64,000 bases of DNA, taken from positions 1 to 64,000 of the forward strand of contig JBGSKQ010000099.1 of the NCBI GenBank assembly GCA_041741095.1, read 5' to 3'. The DNA is from UBA6168 sp041741095. Its GTDB lineage: Bacteria; Bacteroidota; Bacteroidia; Chitinophagales; Saprospiraceae. Positions 6,524 through 15,680 of the stretch are shown piece after piece; the stretch's first letter is position 1, and every line of letters begins with the position of its first letter. The translations under genes were made by a program, and so were the position numbers. Below the pieces are notes generated by a model, which saw only the letters and a list, made by a program, of their open reading frames with translations, was not told the DNA's origin and did not search any database.

Positions 6524-9500
6524 ATGAAAATTACTTACTTCTTCGCTATGCTGCTTGTGTTGCTTTGCACAACGGGCGGCTTGTTTGCTTTAGATACGAA
6601 TTGGACGGGCAATGTGAATTCCGACTGGAACAACCCCGGCAATTGGACGGTAGGTGTACCTGGTCCCAACCACAGCGTGGGTATCTCTGATATGCCCAAC
6701 GACCCCGTTATCAGTACACCGAATGCAGCCGCCCAAAGTATTAACATTGGCAACAACGGAATACTGACCATCACTTCGACAGGCACATTGACCGGTGACA
6801 TATTTTGGAATAACCCTACGGCGACTGTTGTGAATAACGGAACCCTCACCTTCAACGCACTATTGAACTATAACACCTTCACCAACAACCCCGGCGGGCA
6901 ATTAATCATCAATACCAATCTTTACAATGCCGCCCCAGGCACTTTCAACAATGCAGGCAACATTGCCATTGGCGCTGGAACTTATCCCTTGCAAAATTTG
7001 GGTATGTTCAACAACAATACCGGTGGGCAAATCAATATAGCAGGCGTTTCAGGGAACGGCATCAGCATTCACAACATCTCGGGTATTTTCACCAATGAAG
7101 GCAATATCGCTATTGGAACATCACAATCTTCGGGGATTTACAGCATAAGTAACAATGCTACGTTCAACAACGATGCCGGGCAAATCAATATTAAACGCTC
7201 CACTCATGCCGGGATTTATAATGATAATGGGACTTTCAACAACCAAGCCGTCATCCTGATTGATTCGACGACGGGTGTGGGTTATAGGGGCATTGATAAT
7301 TATAACGCTACTTTCAACAACAATACGGGCGGCCAGATAACCATCAACCGTTCTACTGTGCATGGCATCCTCCATCATTCCGGCACCTTCGACAATAGCG
7401 GCACCATTACCATTGGAAATATCGCAAGTATCGGTTCTTACGGCATTGAAAGCAGAAGCACCTTCAACAACAATGCCGGTGGGCAAATCCACATTGACGG
7501 GGCTTCAACTTCCGGGATTTGGCTCAACAACGTCTCCTTAAACAATGCAGGAACCGTCGTCATCGGCAGTCTTGCCCCTATCAACCTTCTAAAGACCACG
7601 AACGCTACGTTCGTCAATGTCACGGGCGGTGTTTTTGGAGGTTCGGGCTACGTCACAGGTCTCAACAATTTCGTCAATAGCGGTGGCACATTATTGCCAG
7701 GCTATGACACTACGGGTATTTTGTCATTTAATTCCAGCTCAAGTTTTAGCAGCCTTTCTTTGTCCATTGACGTAAATGGCACAGGCGCTCCTGGTGCAAA
7801 CTACGACCAGCTTGCAACGAGTATTGCACCGGGGCTTGGAGGCGGGGCGCTCCATGTATCTATCAACTATACCCCTGCCATCGGCGACCGGATAGTTATT
7901 CTCACGGCAAGCAGTGAAATATCCGACACCTTCGCTACGGTGACAGGTCTCCCGGCCAATTGGCACCTTGTTTATTATTATGGAGAGGTTGACTTAATAT
8001 ATGGCGCCTTGCAAAGCACCTGGACAGGCGCTGTCAGCACCGATTGGTTCCATGCCGGAAACTGGACGGCGGGGGCGCCACATGCCTTCTGCGAAGCCAT
8101 CATCCCTGATGTGACCAACGAACCTGTCATTGCTGCTGCGGGGGCAGTCGCCATGTCTGTTACAGTGCAGAGCAGTAGTTCGCTCACCCTTGCTGACGAA
8201 GGCACGCTGACGATTATGACCTTGGTCTCGGAAGGCTTGCTCAACGAAGGGACGGTGCAGAACGATGGCGTCATAAACGTTAGTCCCTATACACCAAGTG
8301 GCTATACCTATCATGGCAACTATCATGGCATTCTCAACAAAGCCGTCTTCAACAACAACATGGGCGCAGTCATCAACCTTTACAATTCCTTTAATGTATC
8401 CTTGCACAATGATTCTCTCGGCACTTTCACCAACTATGGGAGCATCATCGTTGGCACAAACGCTGTCAATAACGAGGGTCCTGGTATTTTAAACTTCGGA
8501 ACTTTCAATAACAACACGGGCGGGCTTCTCCAAATGGACCGAATGAAGCCGGGTACTGTCGCTTTGGTAAACGGCGGTATATTCAACAATCAGGCAAGCA
8601 TCCATATTGGTTCGTTGAGTGGGGGCAATCTGGCGGGCGGCGGCATTCAAAACGTCGGTACTTTCAACAACAATACAGGCGGGCTTATCAATATTGACCG
8701 AATAGACCTATATCCTATCTTTAACTACGTCAATGGGATATTCCACAATCAGGCAAGCATCAATATCGGCTCATTGAGCGGCGGCAATACGATGGATTAT
8801 GGCATTTTGAACTTTTTCGCTAATTTCATCAACAGCACAAGCGGACAAATCAATATAGACCGTGTTGACATCGCCATTTATGCTTATGAAGATACGATTG
8901 TCAATGCGGGAACATTCACCATCGGTGCATTGACCACGGTGACCAACCTGGTAGATGGTGTGGGCATAGGCACGTTCAGCAACAACACGGGCGGGCTTTT
9001 TAAAGCCACGGGCAATATTGCGCCAACACGTTTCTCCCATGCGGGCGGCATTTTAGCGCCGGGTCATTCATTTGGCACCCTGACTTTCACAACAGGCGAG
9101 GATTTTAACGCCGGTATTTTGAACATGGAAATCCGTGAATCCGCCGGGGTCATTTCCAAAGACTCCATCCGGGTGAACGGCAATATTGCCCTGACAGGCG
9201 GCACGCTCAACATCGTCGCAAACGGCACCCTGCCCGGCGGCCTCCATCAGTTGTTCAGCTTCAACACGAATACCGGGAACACCCATTTCACGACCGTGAA
9301 TTATCCCCCCACCTGTACAGGCTGCAGTTTATTGTACTTCCCGAACGCCATCTGGTTGAACAATCCTAATACTTGCGCTACCAACCTGACGCTCAACAAC
9401 CAGACCTTGCCAACAGGCACCTATCGCTCGCAAGGCGATTTGACCGCTACCCTATCCACCGTTCCGAACGGCGGCAACGTGGAGTTCAAATCGGACACGG

Positions 9501-9574
9501 GCGTATTGCTGCAAGCAGATTTCACCGTGCCGTTGGGCGGGGTTTTCGAGATATTGATAGAGGGATGCCAGTAA
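6524..9574 (+). CDS. Large secreted beta-helix-like repeat protein with Cys-ending C-terminal domain
   Basis: The ATG at 6524 is chosen because it begins a clear signal peptide (MKITYFFAMLLVLL..., cut near residue 22); an upstream in-frame start only adds a non-hydrophobic tail. The mature protein has two modules (starting near residues 23 and 497), each opening with a TWTGxxxxDWxxxxNW motif. Each then runs through many FNNNTGGQINI / GIxNxGTFxN repeats of about 35-45 residues, typical of right-handed beta-helix surface proteins and adhesins. The last 65 residues match the ends of the proteins at 12344 and 15681 (TYxxxxDxTxxxxVPNGGNV, then GGVFEILIEGCQ). I take this as a shared export or anchoring domain, like the family NCBI calls GCX_COOH (name recalled, not checked). 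Function otherwise unknown. Confidence 0.85.
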   Translation: MKITYFFAMLLVLLCTTGGLFALDTNWTGNVNSDWNNPGNWTVGVPGPNHSVGISDMPNDPVISTPNAAAQSINIGNNGILTITSTGTLTGDIFWNNPTATVVNNGTLTFNALLNYNTFTNNPGGQLIINTNLYNAAPGTFNNAGNIAIGAGTYPLQNLGMFNNNTGGQINIAGVSGNGISIHNISGIFTNEGNIAIGTSQSSGIYSISNNATFNNDAGQINIKRSTHAGIYNDNGTFNNQAVILIDSTTGVGYRGIDNYNATFNNNTGGQITINRSTVHGILHHSGTFDNSGTITIGNIASIGSYGIESRSTFNNNAGGQIHIDGASTSGIWLNNVSLNNAGTVVIGSLAPINLLKTTNATFVNVTGGVFGGSGYVTGLNNFVNSGGTLLPGYDTTGILSFNSSSSFSSLSLSIDVNGTGAPGANYDQLATSIAPGLGGGALHVSINYTPAIGDRIVILTASSEISDTFATVTGLPANWHLVYYYGEVDLIYGALQSTWTGAVSTDWFHAGNWTAGAPHAFCEAIIPDVTNEPVIAAAGAVAMSVTVQSSSSLTLADEGTLTIMTLVSEGLLNEGTVQNDGVINVSPYTPSGYTYHGNYHGILNKAVFNNNMGAVINLYNSFNVSLHNDSLGTFTNYGSIIVGTNAVNNEGPGILNFGTFNNNTGGLLQMDRMKPGTVALVNGGIFNNQASIHIGSLSGGNLAGGGIQNVGTFNNNTGGLINIDRIDLYPIFNYVNGIFHNQASINIGSLSGGNTMDYGILNFFANFINSTSGQINIDRVDIAIYAYEDTIVNAGTFTIGALTTVTNLVDGVGIGTFSNNTGGLFKATGNIAPTRFSHAGGILAPGHSFGTLTFTTGEDFNAGILNMEIRESAGVISKDSIRVNGNIALTGGTLNIVANGTLPGGLHQLFSFNTNTGNTHFTTVNYPPTCTGCSLLYFPNAIWLNNPNTCATNLTLNNQTLPTGTYRSQGDLTATLSTVPNGGNVEFKSDTGVLLQADFTVPLGGVFEILIEGCQ

Positions 9575-9698
9575 GATAACGGCATCGTCCAGTTCCGGTG
9601 TCGCACAACGAAAGGCGTAACATTTTTTACCACTTCAAATACGGCACCCGGCACAAAGGACTTTTGGAAAACAAAATACATTCATTTTGCAACTTGAT

Positions 9699-9706
9699 TA
9701 GCTTTG
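9699..9706 (+). promoter_or_regulatory. Candidate -7 promoter element TAGCTTTG
   Basis: TAGCTTTG matches the Bacteroidota -7 consensus TAnnTTTG and lies 33 bp upstream of the ATG at 9740. No clear TTTG -33 box is present at the usual distance. Confidence 0.4.
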
Positions 9707-9739
9707 TCGGTTCTTTCACCTTCAATTCAAATCAACCAA

Positions 9740-12058
9740 ATGAGAACAATCCTCATCCTCCTCGCCTGTGCATTCGCAAGCGCCCTTTTCTCCCAATCCA
9801 ACATCCAGCAGAGCCTCAGCGTGAACAGCGATGGGGCTATGCCCGCTGCCAGCGCCCAATTGGATGTGAGCGCCGCCGACAAGGGCATGCTCGTGCCCCG
9901 CATGACAACGGCTCAGCGGACGGCGATTGCCTCGCCCGCCACCGGCTTGCTCGTGTTCGATACCAACACAGCCGGGTTTTGGTTTTACAACGGTACAGCC
10001 TGGCAAAGCATTGACAGCGGCATGACTGGCACCCCTGCCGTGATTGCAGATGCCGACGGGGATACTAAAATTCAGGTGGAAAAAAGCCCAGACGAAGACA
10101 TCATTCGCTTCGACCTGGGCGGCACGGAGAACATGCTGCTGCAAAAAAACGCAGGCGGATCGCCCAGGCTTGAACTACCCAATGCACTGAACAACACCTT
10201 TGTCGGAACCAGTGCAGGCAATACCAACACCACCGGCAATAACAACGCCGCCTTTGGTTTGAATGCCCTTCAATCCAACACCACTGGTAGCCACAATACT
10301 GCCAGTGGGGTGGGTGCGCTTTTTTCCAACACCACTGGCTATTCCAACGTCGCCATAGGCAGGCGGGCTTTGTACAGCAACACCGACCGCTCCAACCTCG
10401 TGGCGGTGGGCGATTCTGCCTTGTACAACCAGGGGACGGGGGTTAGCTTCAGTTTTCAGGCAAAATTCAATACTGCCGTCGGAAGTAAAGCCTTATATAC
10501 AAACACGACCGGCTACGCAAATACAGCTAATGGATACCAAACCCTTTTTTCCAACACGACCGGCTACTTCAACACCGCTAATGGATTCAAAGCGCTTTTT
10601 ACCAATACGGGCGGTGTCAACAACACCGCCAATGGATACCTTGCGCTTTTTTCTAACACCATGGGCTTCAACAATTCCGCCAATGGTCATGAGGCGCTTT
10701 ATTCCAACACGACAGGCATCGGCAACACCGCAATGGGACATGGAGCACTTTATTTCAACGCCTCAGGTAATTACAATACAGGCATCGGTTACTTCGCAGG
10801 TGCGGCGCCCGGCGACTTCAGCAACGCCACCGCTATCGGCTACAATGCCATAGTGGGCTGTAGCAACTGCATGGTGCTGGGCGGCACAAGCGCCAATGCG
10901 GTCAATGTCGGCATTGGCACAACCAACCCCGCCTATCGCCTCGACCTGAATGGCAGGGGGCGGGTGCAACACGGGACAGAAACGGCAGGTTGGTGGTTCA
11001 ATAAGTCCAACAACGCAGAAGGTGGTTTTGTCGGAATGCAAAGTGACGAGTACGTCGGGCTGTACGGGCAGGATGGCGCAGGTTTCGGGTTGCTCATGAA
11101 CATCCAGAACGGCAATGTCGGCATCGGCACCACGTCGCCCATCGCCAGATTAGAAGTGTCGAATGGAGCAATTGGCTTGGGCGTCTTTCCCGGCTTGCTC
11201 GACACAACGCCCAACAACGACTGGGTCACTTTGGACATGCCTGCTACCCGCAACCTCCGGGTCTGGGACAATTTCTCCGTCTCCGGCAATGTCGGCATTG
11301 GTACCAGCAGCCCTACCCACAAGCTTCAAGTCAACGGCGGGCTTCGGGTGAACGAAGCCGTGTCTGTTGGCGACGGGTATCTCTTTCAAGTGGATGCGCT
11401 CGGTGTCGCCGGGGGCAGGTTTGAAATCGCAAGCAACGGACAGGCAGGATTCAGGCAGGTATATTCCGATGTAGCATTGAATGTGAGAGCAGAAGCAGCC
11501 GATTTTTCGATTTTCAATGCACAAAAAGCAAATGGTGATGACGTTTTGAACGTGCTGAACAATGGAAATGTATTTGCATTTGGCAATTTAACCGTCACCG
11601 GTGCCAAAAACTTCCTCACCGACCATCCGCTCGACCCCGCCAACAAAAGCCTCCAGCACGCCTGCGTCGAGAGCAACGAAGTGCTCAACGTTTATTCCGG
11701 CACCGTCACCCTCGACGGGCAGGGCAAAGCCTCGGTCGGCCTTCCCGACTATTTCGAGGCGCTCAACAAGGATTTCCGATACTCCCTGACCGCCATCGGC
11801 AGTCCCGGCCCCAATCTCTATATCTCGAAAGAAGTATCGGGCAACCACTTTGAAATCGCAGGCGGCGGCGCCGGCGCAAAGGTCTCCTGGCAGGTGACGG
11901 GCGTGCGCAACGACCCTTGGTTCCGGGACCACCCCTATCAGGACGTTCAGGAAAAAATGGGCAAGGACAAGGGGCGCTACCACTATCCCGAAGGCTACGG
12001 GCAGCCTGCCGAAAAAAGCCTGCACCGGCAGCAGGGCGAGGAAGCGAGCGGTAAATGA
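9740..12058 (+). CDS. Secreted YadA-head-like repeat protein (tail-fibre type)
   Basis: ATG 9740 starts a signal peptide (MRTILILLACAFASALFSQS). Residues about 150-370 carry roughly ten repeats of the type NTANGYxALFSNTTGYxN, the left-handed roll found in trimeric-autotransporter heads and phage-like fibres. Several NVGIGTTSP motifs follow, typical of Bacteroidota tail-fibre-like proteins. The last 150 residues (FLTDHPLDPANK..., PDYFEALNKDFRYSLTAIG, VSWQVTGVRNDPW) are the conserved C-terminal domain of that family, ending near YHYPEGYGQP. Probably a trimeric surface fibre. The gene is followed directly by an out-of-frame remnant of a similar protein (12099-12269). Confidence 0.85.
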   Translation: MRTILILLACAFASALFSQSNIQQSLSVNSDGAMPAASAQLDVSAADKGMLVPRMTTAQRTAIASPATGLLVFDTNTAGFWFYNGTAWQSIDSGMTGTPAVIADADGDTKIQVEKSPDEDIIRFDLGGTENMLLQKNAGGSPRLELPNALNNTFVGTSAGNTNTTGNNNAAFGLNALQSNTTGSHNTASGVGALFSNTTGYSNVAIGRRALYSNTDRSNLVAVGDSALYNQGTGVSFSFQAKFNTAVGSKALYTNTTGYANTANGYQTLFSNTTGYFNTANGFKALFTNTGGVNNTANGYLALFSNTMGFNNSANGHEALYSNTTGIGNTAMGHGALYFNASGNYNTGIGYFAGAAPGDFSNATAIGYNAIVGCSNCMVLGGTSANAVNVGIGTTNPAYRLDLNGRGRVQHGTETAGWWFNKSNNAEGGFVGMQSDEYVGLYGQDGAGFGLLMNIQNGNVGIGTTSPIARLEVSNGAIGLGVFPGLLDTTPNNDWVTLDMPATRNLRVWDNFSVSGNVGIGTSSPTHKLQVNGGLRVNEAVSVGDGYLFQVDALGVAGGRFEIASNGQAGFRQVYSDVALNVRAEAADFSIFNAQKANGDDVLNVLNNGNVFAFGNLTVTGAKNFLTDHPLDPANKSLQHACVESNEVLNVYSGTVTLDGQGKASVGLPDYFEALNKDFRYSLTAIGSPGPNLYISKEVSGNHFEIAGGGAGAKVSWQVTGVRNDPWFRDHPYQDVQEKMGKDKGRYHYPEGYGQPAEKSLHRQQGEEASGK

Positions 12059-12098
12059 AAGCCCTCGTCCTTTCCTCCCATGCTGGTGGAGGAGAATA

Positions 12099-12269
12099 AC
12101 CTGGGCTATCTCCAAAAACTACGGCACGTATGATGCGATGGCGGTGGAGGCGATACGGGTGTTGCATAACGAAAATGAAGCCTTGAAAAACAAAGTAGAA
12201 TCCTTGACATCCCAACTCGACAAAATTACCGCCGCCCTCACGGGCGCTGGCATTGCAGTTGAAAAATAA
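12099..12269 (+). pseudogene. Remnant of a tail-fibre-type protein C-terminus
   Basis: An open frame without its own start codon reads ISKNYGTYDAMAVEAIRVL, then a coiled-coil HNENEALKNKVESLTSQLDK and AVEK-stop (12267-12269). This resembles the YxxxxxxxxEAIKxLxxENexLK helix that ends many fibre proteins with a self-cleaving chaperone. It is out of frame with the upstream gene, so either that gene is frameshifted after 12058 or this is a leftover of a neighbouring copy. The upstream gene looks complete, which favours a leftover. Confidence 0.55.
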
Positions 12270-12298
12270 AAAGGAAAGGGGTGCTGGTGGAGGGATGA
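12270..12298 (+). repeat. 3'-end repeat, copy 2
   Basis: Matches 1887-1917 over about 29 bases with one two-base indel; it directly follows the stop codon of the fibre-protein remnant. See the finding on shared gene ends. Confidence 0.6.
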
Positions 12299-12343
12299 TA
12301 GATGAACCTGGCGGCATCTCGCAGTTTGCCGCCCGGCTACAAT

Positions 12344-15300
12344 TCAAGGCATACAGCCCGTCATCACAATTTCAAAAACGCCGCCCAGCACCACTTCAAA
12401 ATTCGCCTGCAATTCCACGGAAGTATTTGCCCCAAAAATGACGTTTCCGCCGTTGGGCACAGTGCCGCTGGAGGTGATGTCCATATCGGCCAAATAGGTG
12501 CCACTGGAAATGGGGTTTCCGTTCACAGCCAAGGTCGGTGGGCAGGCCCCTCCCGTCACGGTGACGGGCTTTGAATTCGTGCTAAAAACAACACAATCAC
12601 CCGCAGAAAGGATGCCTGCAAGGGTCAGTCCTACCCACGTAGCTGGATTTACATTATTGGGCGGCGTAGCGCCACTGGACTTATAGGAAGCACCATATAC
12701 CGTATATGAACCTGCGGCCAGGGAGGTGAAATTTGATGATGCATTGACTGCTGCCACTTGGCCATTTGCATTATTTACGGCTAAATAAGTATATCCATAA
12801 TTACCCCCCGGGCCTGCACCATTTAGATAAACTTCGCCAGGACCTGAAAATGCGATGGTATTATCCCCATAAGCACTGGCAGAAGCATAGACCATAATCC
12901 TGTAAAGCGTACAAGCCGTCAAATCCATTGTTGTGCTAAAGATGCTATTATTGCTTGCGCCGCCGCCCCCAGTGTCCCACGCATTGGAACCAAAAAAGGT
13001 AGAACTGCAAGGGCTGTTTACATTAAAGCCTGCCGATGTAAAAACAGAAACAGCCACAAATCCCGGGCTTGTAATATTAAGCGTATAAGTGCCAGTAGCC
13101 CCAACTGCTATATCAAAACCCTTATAGGCACGTGTGCCCACTGTCGTGCAAGTGCTGCCGCCTTCGGTACTTGCCAAAGCCCTGGTTACGATGGGATCGG
13201 CCCCTGTTATGTTCACCGTATGGCTGGTGATTGCGTTGCCATAAAATTGGCTCAAGCCCAAGTTGAGGGCAGCGTCGCCAGAAGCAGCGGTCACAGCACT
13301 GATCGGACAGATATTGCTGGAAGAAGCATTGCAATTGGAGGTGATGCTGAAATTGCTGTTTGAAATATCAAAAAACACCACACAGGTATTGTCGGCGCTT
13401 TCCACCTTGATCCTTGCCGTCGTCACATTGGGGACGCCTGCGGGAATGGTGACATTCTCTATGCCGTCGGCAGCCGGGGTATTGGAAGCCAGGGTGTAGG
13501 GGTAAGTCAGCCCGCCATCAATGGACAGTTTGATATTGACATTGGTCAAAAAGCTGATGCCGTTCAGGTTCCAGGTCACGTTGGTGGCCGCACCAGCCGT
13601 CAAAGTACCACCACCGTTGGGGGCCGTCACCGCTAAGGGGCCTTGTGCGCTCACCGTCACGGCCAGGGCTTGGCAATGGATGCCGCCGCCGTTGGCATTG
13701 AAGTCACGGCCAGTCAGGCGGAAATTGAGGGTGCGTGCCACCGAGGGCAGCGGCTCAAAATCGGAAGAATAGCTGTTGGCCGTTACGAGGCTGATATTGG
13801 GGAAAGTCCTCGCAGGCGAGGTAGTTGGCGGAAAGCTGCGGAACAGGGGGGCAAGGGGGCTTGCACCAGCCGTGGCACCGATGAAGCCATGCGTTGGCGC
13901 ATCGTTGCAGAGGTTGTTGTCATTGGAAAAACCGTCTTCGTCATATTGTTCCCAACAGTAGTAAACTTGATCACCGTCGGCATCGGAGCCTGAGCCTGTC
14001 AGGGTAAAAGGGGTGCTTTTCGGGATAGTATAGGAACCGCCGCAAGGGTTGGCGTTTACCACAGGGGGCGTATTGCCAGTCGCAGCGGCAGTGTGGCAAG
14101 ATTCACCTGCGATGTACGCCACGGCAGATTCCAGGCTGTTGATGTGGAAATAGTTGTCGGCCACGCCGCCCGAAGGGATGTTCTGCCCGGCACCGCAGAT
14201 GCCGTTGTACGACATGATGGTGGTGCCGCTGCCAATTTCGTAGGCTGTGGTGACGCTGAGATTGCCCCCAATACAGGGCGGAGGCGGGTTGGGGTTCACC
14301 GTTGGCCCATTGCAACTACCGCCGTTGCCATTGAAGGTGTGCTGCATATTGAACTGGTGGCCGATTTCGTGTCCCGCCAGTCTAACCCAACCGTTTCCTG
14401 TATTTGAAAAAGAACCGCTCCAACCTGCCGCCTTGAACGGCCCGGTGCCGGATACCCCTGGAAAGGAGGTGTTTTCACACACAGCGCCCAAGCCAGCCAC
14501 GCCGCCGCCCGAATGTACCGCTGGCGTCTGATCCTGGTCGTGGAACACATGTCCAATATCGTAGTTGCCAATGGGAAAATTGGCGGCAACGGCCTGGGCG
14601 GCCATTTGCGTCCTCGTTAAGCCCGAAGCCGGATCGAAAAGATCAGTATTGTAATTGGTATAAATGACTGGCGTCAGCACATTGAAGCGCACGGCCAATT
14701 CCCGGTCGAAAATGACCTGGATAGCGCTCATGGTGGCCGTCACCACAGCAGTGGCCGCAGGCACAGTTGCACCATTGGCATCGTGAAATTCGCCCGTGGT
14801 GACAATGGCCATGTCGTAGGTGCGGCGGGTGCTGCCGTTGGAGGTGCTGTTCCTGTTGGATTCGTCTATTTCTGCCGGCTCAAAATACTGTTCTATTTCA
14901 TCAAAACCGCAGGTCAGATCCGCCAGGTCCGTTTCATCATAAGACACTTCGTGCAATAAGGGATTGTTCAAATCCAGGGGCCGGATCATCATCATGCCCT
15001 TTCCCTCCACGATGATGGCCGCAAAAAAGCCGTTGGGCGTCAGCGTGAGCCTGCCCTGCACAATCGGCTTGTCAACCGCTTGGACAGCATATGTTTTAAT
15101 GGAAGGAAAAGCTTGTGCAAAATCTCCGGATATCATGGGTGATTCCTCGACCCTGAACAACTGCTCGCCACCATCCGGCATGGGCAGGCTGTAAAAAAAC
15201 GGTGTGGCCCGGCTGAACTCCATCGGTGCCTCCCGCAGCGTGGCCGTCAGGTTGGCCATGTCAAAAGAAACAATCCGAGGGAGGGATTTCTCTTGGGAAT

Positions 15301-15412
15301 AAACTCCTTGAGCAACCAATATCAAGCAAAGTGGGAGTAGGAGGGTGTAAAAAATTTGGAGAGAACCGTGATTGGACCGCCGGGAGGTTGGCCGGATAAG
15401 TAGATTTTTCAT
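12344..15412 (-). CDS. Secreted reprolysin-type zinc metalloprotease with Cys-ending C-terminal domain
   Basis: A 1022-residue protein with an N-terminal signal (hydrophobic IFYTLLLPLCLILVAQGVYS). A propeptide-like region (about 45-190) is followed by a catalytic domain with the extended zinc motif HEIGHQFNMQH at residues 348-358 and a Met-turn (TIMSYNGIC) downstream. This fits reprolysin/gametolysin-like metzincins. After residue about 460 come Ig/fibronectin-like beta domains, and the last 65 residues repeat the VPNGGNV...LGGVFEIVMTGC domain of its neighbours. It probably degrades extracellular protein and is displayed on or released from the cell surface. The gene is convergent with the fibre gene. 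Confidence 0.9.
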   Translation of the reverse strand: MKNLLIRPTSRRSNHGSLQIFYTLLLPLCLILVAQGVYSQEKSLPRIVSFDMANLTATLREAPMEFSRATPFFYSLPMPDGGEQLFRVEESPMISGDFAQAFPSIKTYAVQAVDKPIVQGRLTLTPNGFFAAIIVEGKGMMMIRPLDLNNPLLHEVSYDETDLADLTCGFDEIEQYFEPAEIDESNRNSTSNGSTRRTYDMAIVTTGEFHDANGATVPAATAVVTATMSAIQVIFDRELAVRFNVLTPVIYTNYNTDLFDPASGLTRTQMAAQAVAANFPIGNYDIGHVFHDQDQTPAVHSGGGVAGLGAVCENTSFPGVSGTGPFKAAGWSGSFSNTGNGWVRLAGHEIGHQFNMQHTFNGNGGSCNGPTVNPNPPPPCIGGNLSVTTAYEIGSGTTIMSYNGICGAGQNIPSGGVADNYFHINSLESAVAYIAGESCHTAAATGNTPPVVNANPCGGSYTIPKSTPFTLTGSGSDADGDQVYYCWEQYDEDGFSNDNNLCNDAPTHGFIGATAGASPLAPLFRSFPPTTSPARTFPNISLVTANSYSSDFEPLPSVARTLNFRLTGRDFNANGGGIHCQALAVTVSAQGPLAVTAPNGGGTLTAGAATNVTWNLNGISFLTNVNIKLSIDGGLTYPYTLASNTPAADGIENVTIPAGVPNVTTARIKVESADNTCVVFFDISNSNFSITSNCNASSSNICPISAVTAASGDAALNLGLSQFYGNAITSHTVNITGADPIVTRALASTEGGSTCTTVGTRAYKGFDIAVGATGTYTLNITSPGFVAVSVFTSAGFNVNSPCSSTFFGSNAWDTGGGGASNNSIFSTTMDLTACTLYRIMVYASASAYGDNTIAFSGPGEVYLNGAGPGGNYGYTYLAVNNANGQVAAVNASSNFTSLAAGSYTVYGASYKSSGATPPNNVNPATWVGLTLAGILSAGDCVVFSTNSKPVTVTGGACPPTLAVNGNPISSGTYLADMDITSSGTVPNGGNVIFGANTSVELQANFEVVLGGVFEIVMTGCMP

Positions 15413-15680
15413 ATTGGGCGATAAGTTTTTGTGGTGAAAAAACCGTGCAGCAGAAGCTTTTCTGCCAACAGCGTTTTTACCCGTTTATGCCCAAAAATAA
15501 TAAAGCAGGTAAATTTTATGGTCGAATGCCCGGAGGAAGGGACTGTAGTTTTAATACTAAATTTCTCAACAAAAATTTTCCTTTCACTCGTGTATTGCTA
15601 GAATACAAAACGAGAAGGCAAATAAATTTCCACGGCGCAGCGCAATGAATTTGTTTGTGCTGCGCCGTGGAAACTCCTTT
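15413..15680. other. Gap between two secreted-protein genes
   Basis: Contains the terminator hairpin at 15627-15673 and presumably the promoter of the metalloprotease gene, though no TAnnTTTG box is visible on the minus strand. No gene seen. Confidence 0.5.
15627..15673 (-). terminator. Hairpin terminator after the propeller/P-domain protein
   Basis: Perfect 15-bp arms TTTCCACGGCGCAGC (15627-15641) and GCTGCGCCGTGGAAA (15659-15673). It lies 8 bp past the stop of the minus-strand gene and is followed on that strand by a T-rich run. Confidence 0.6.
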
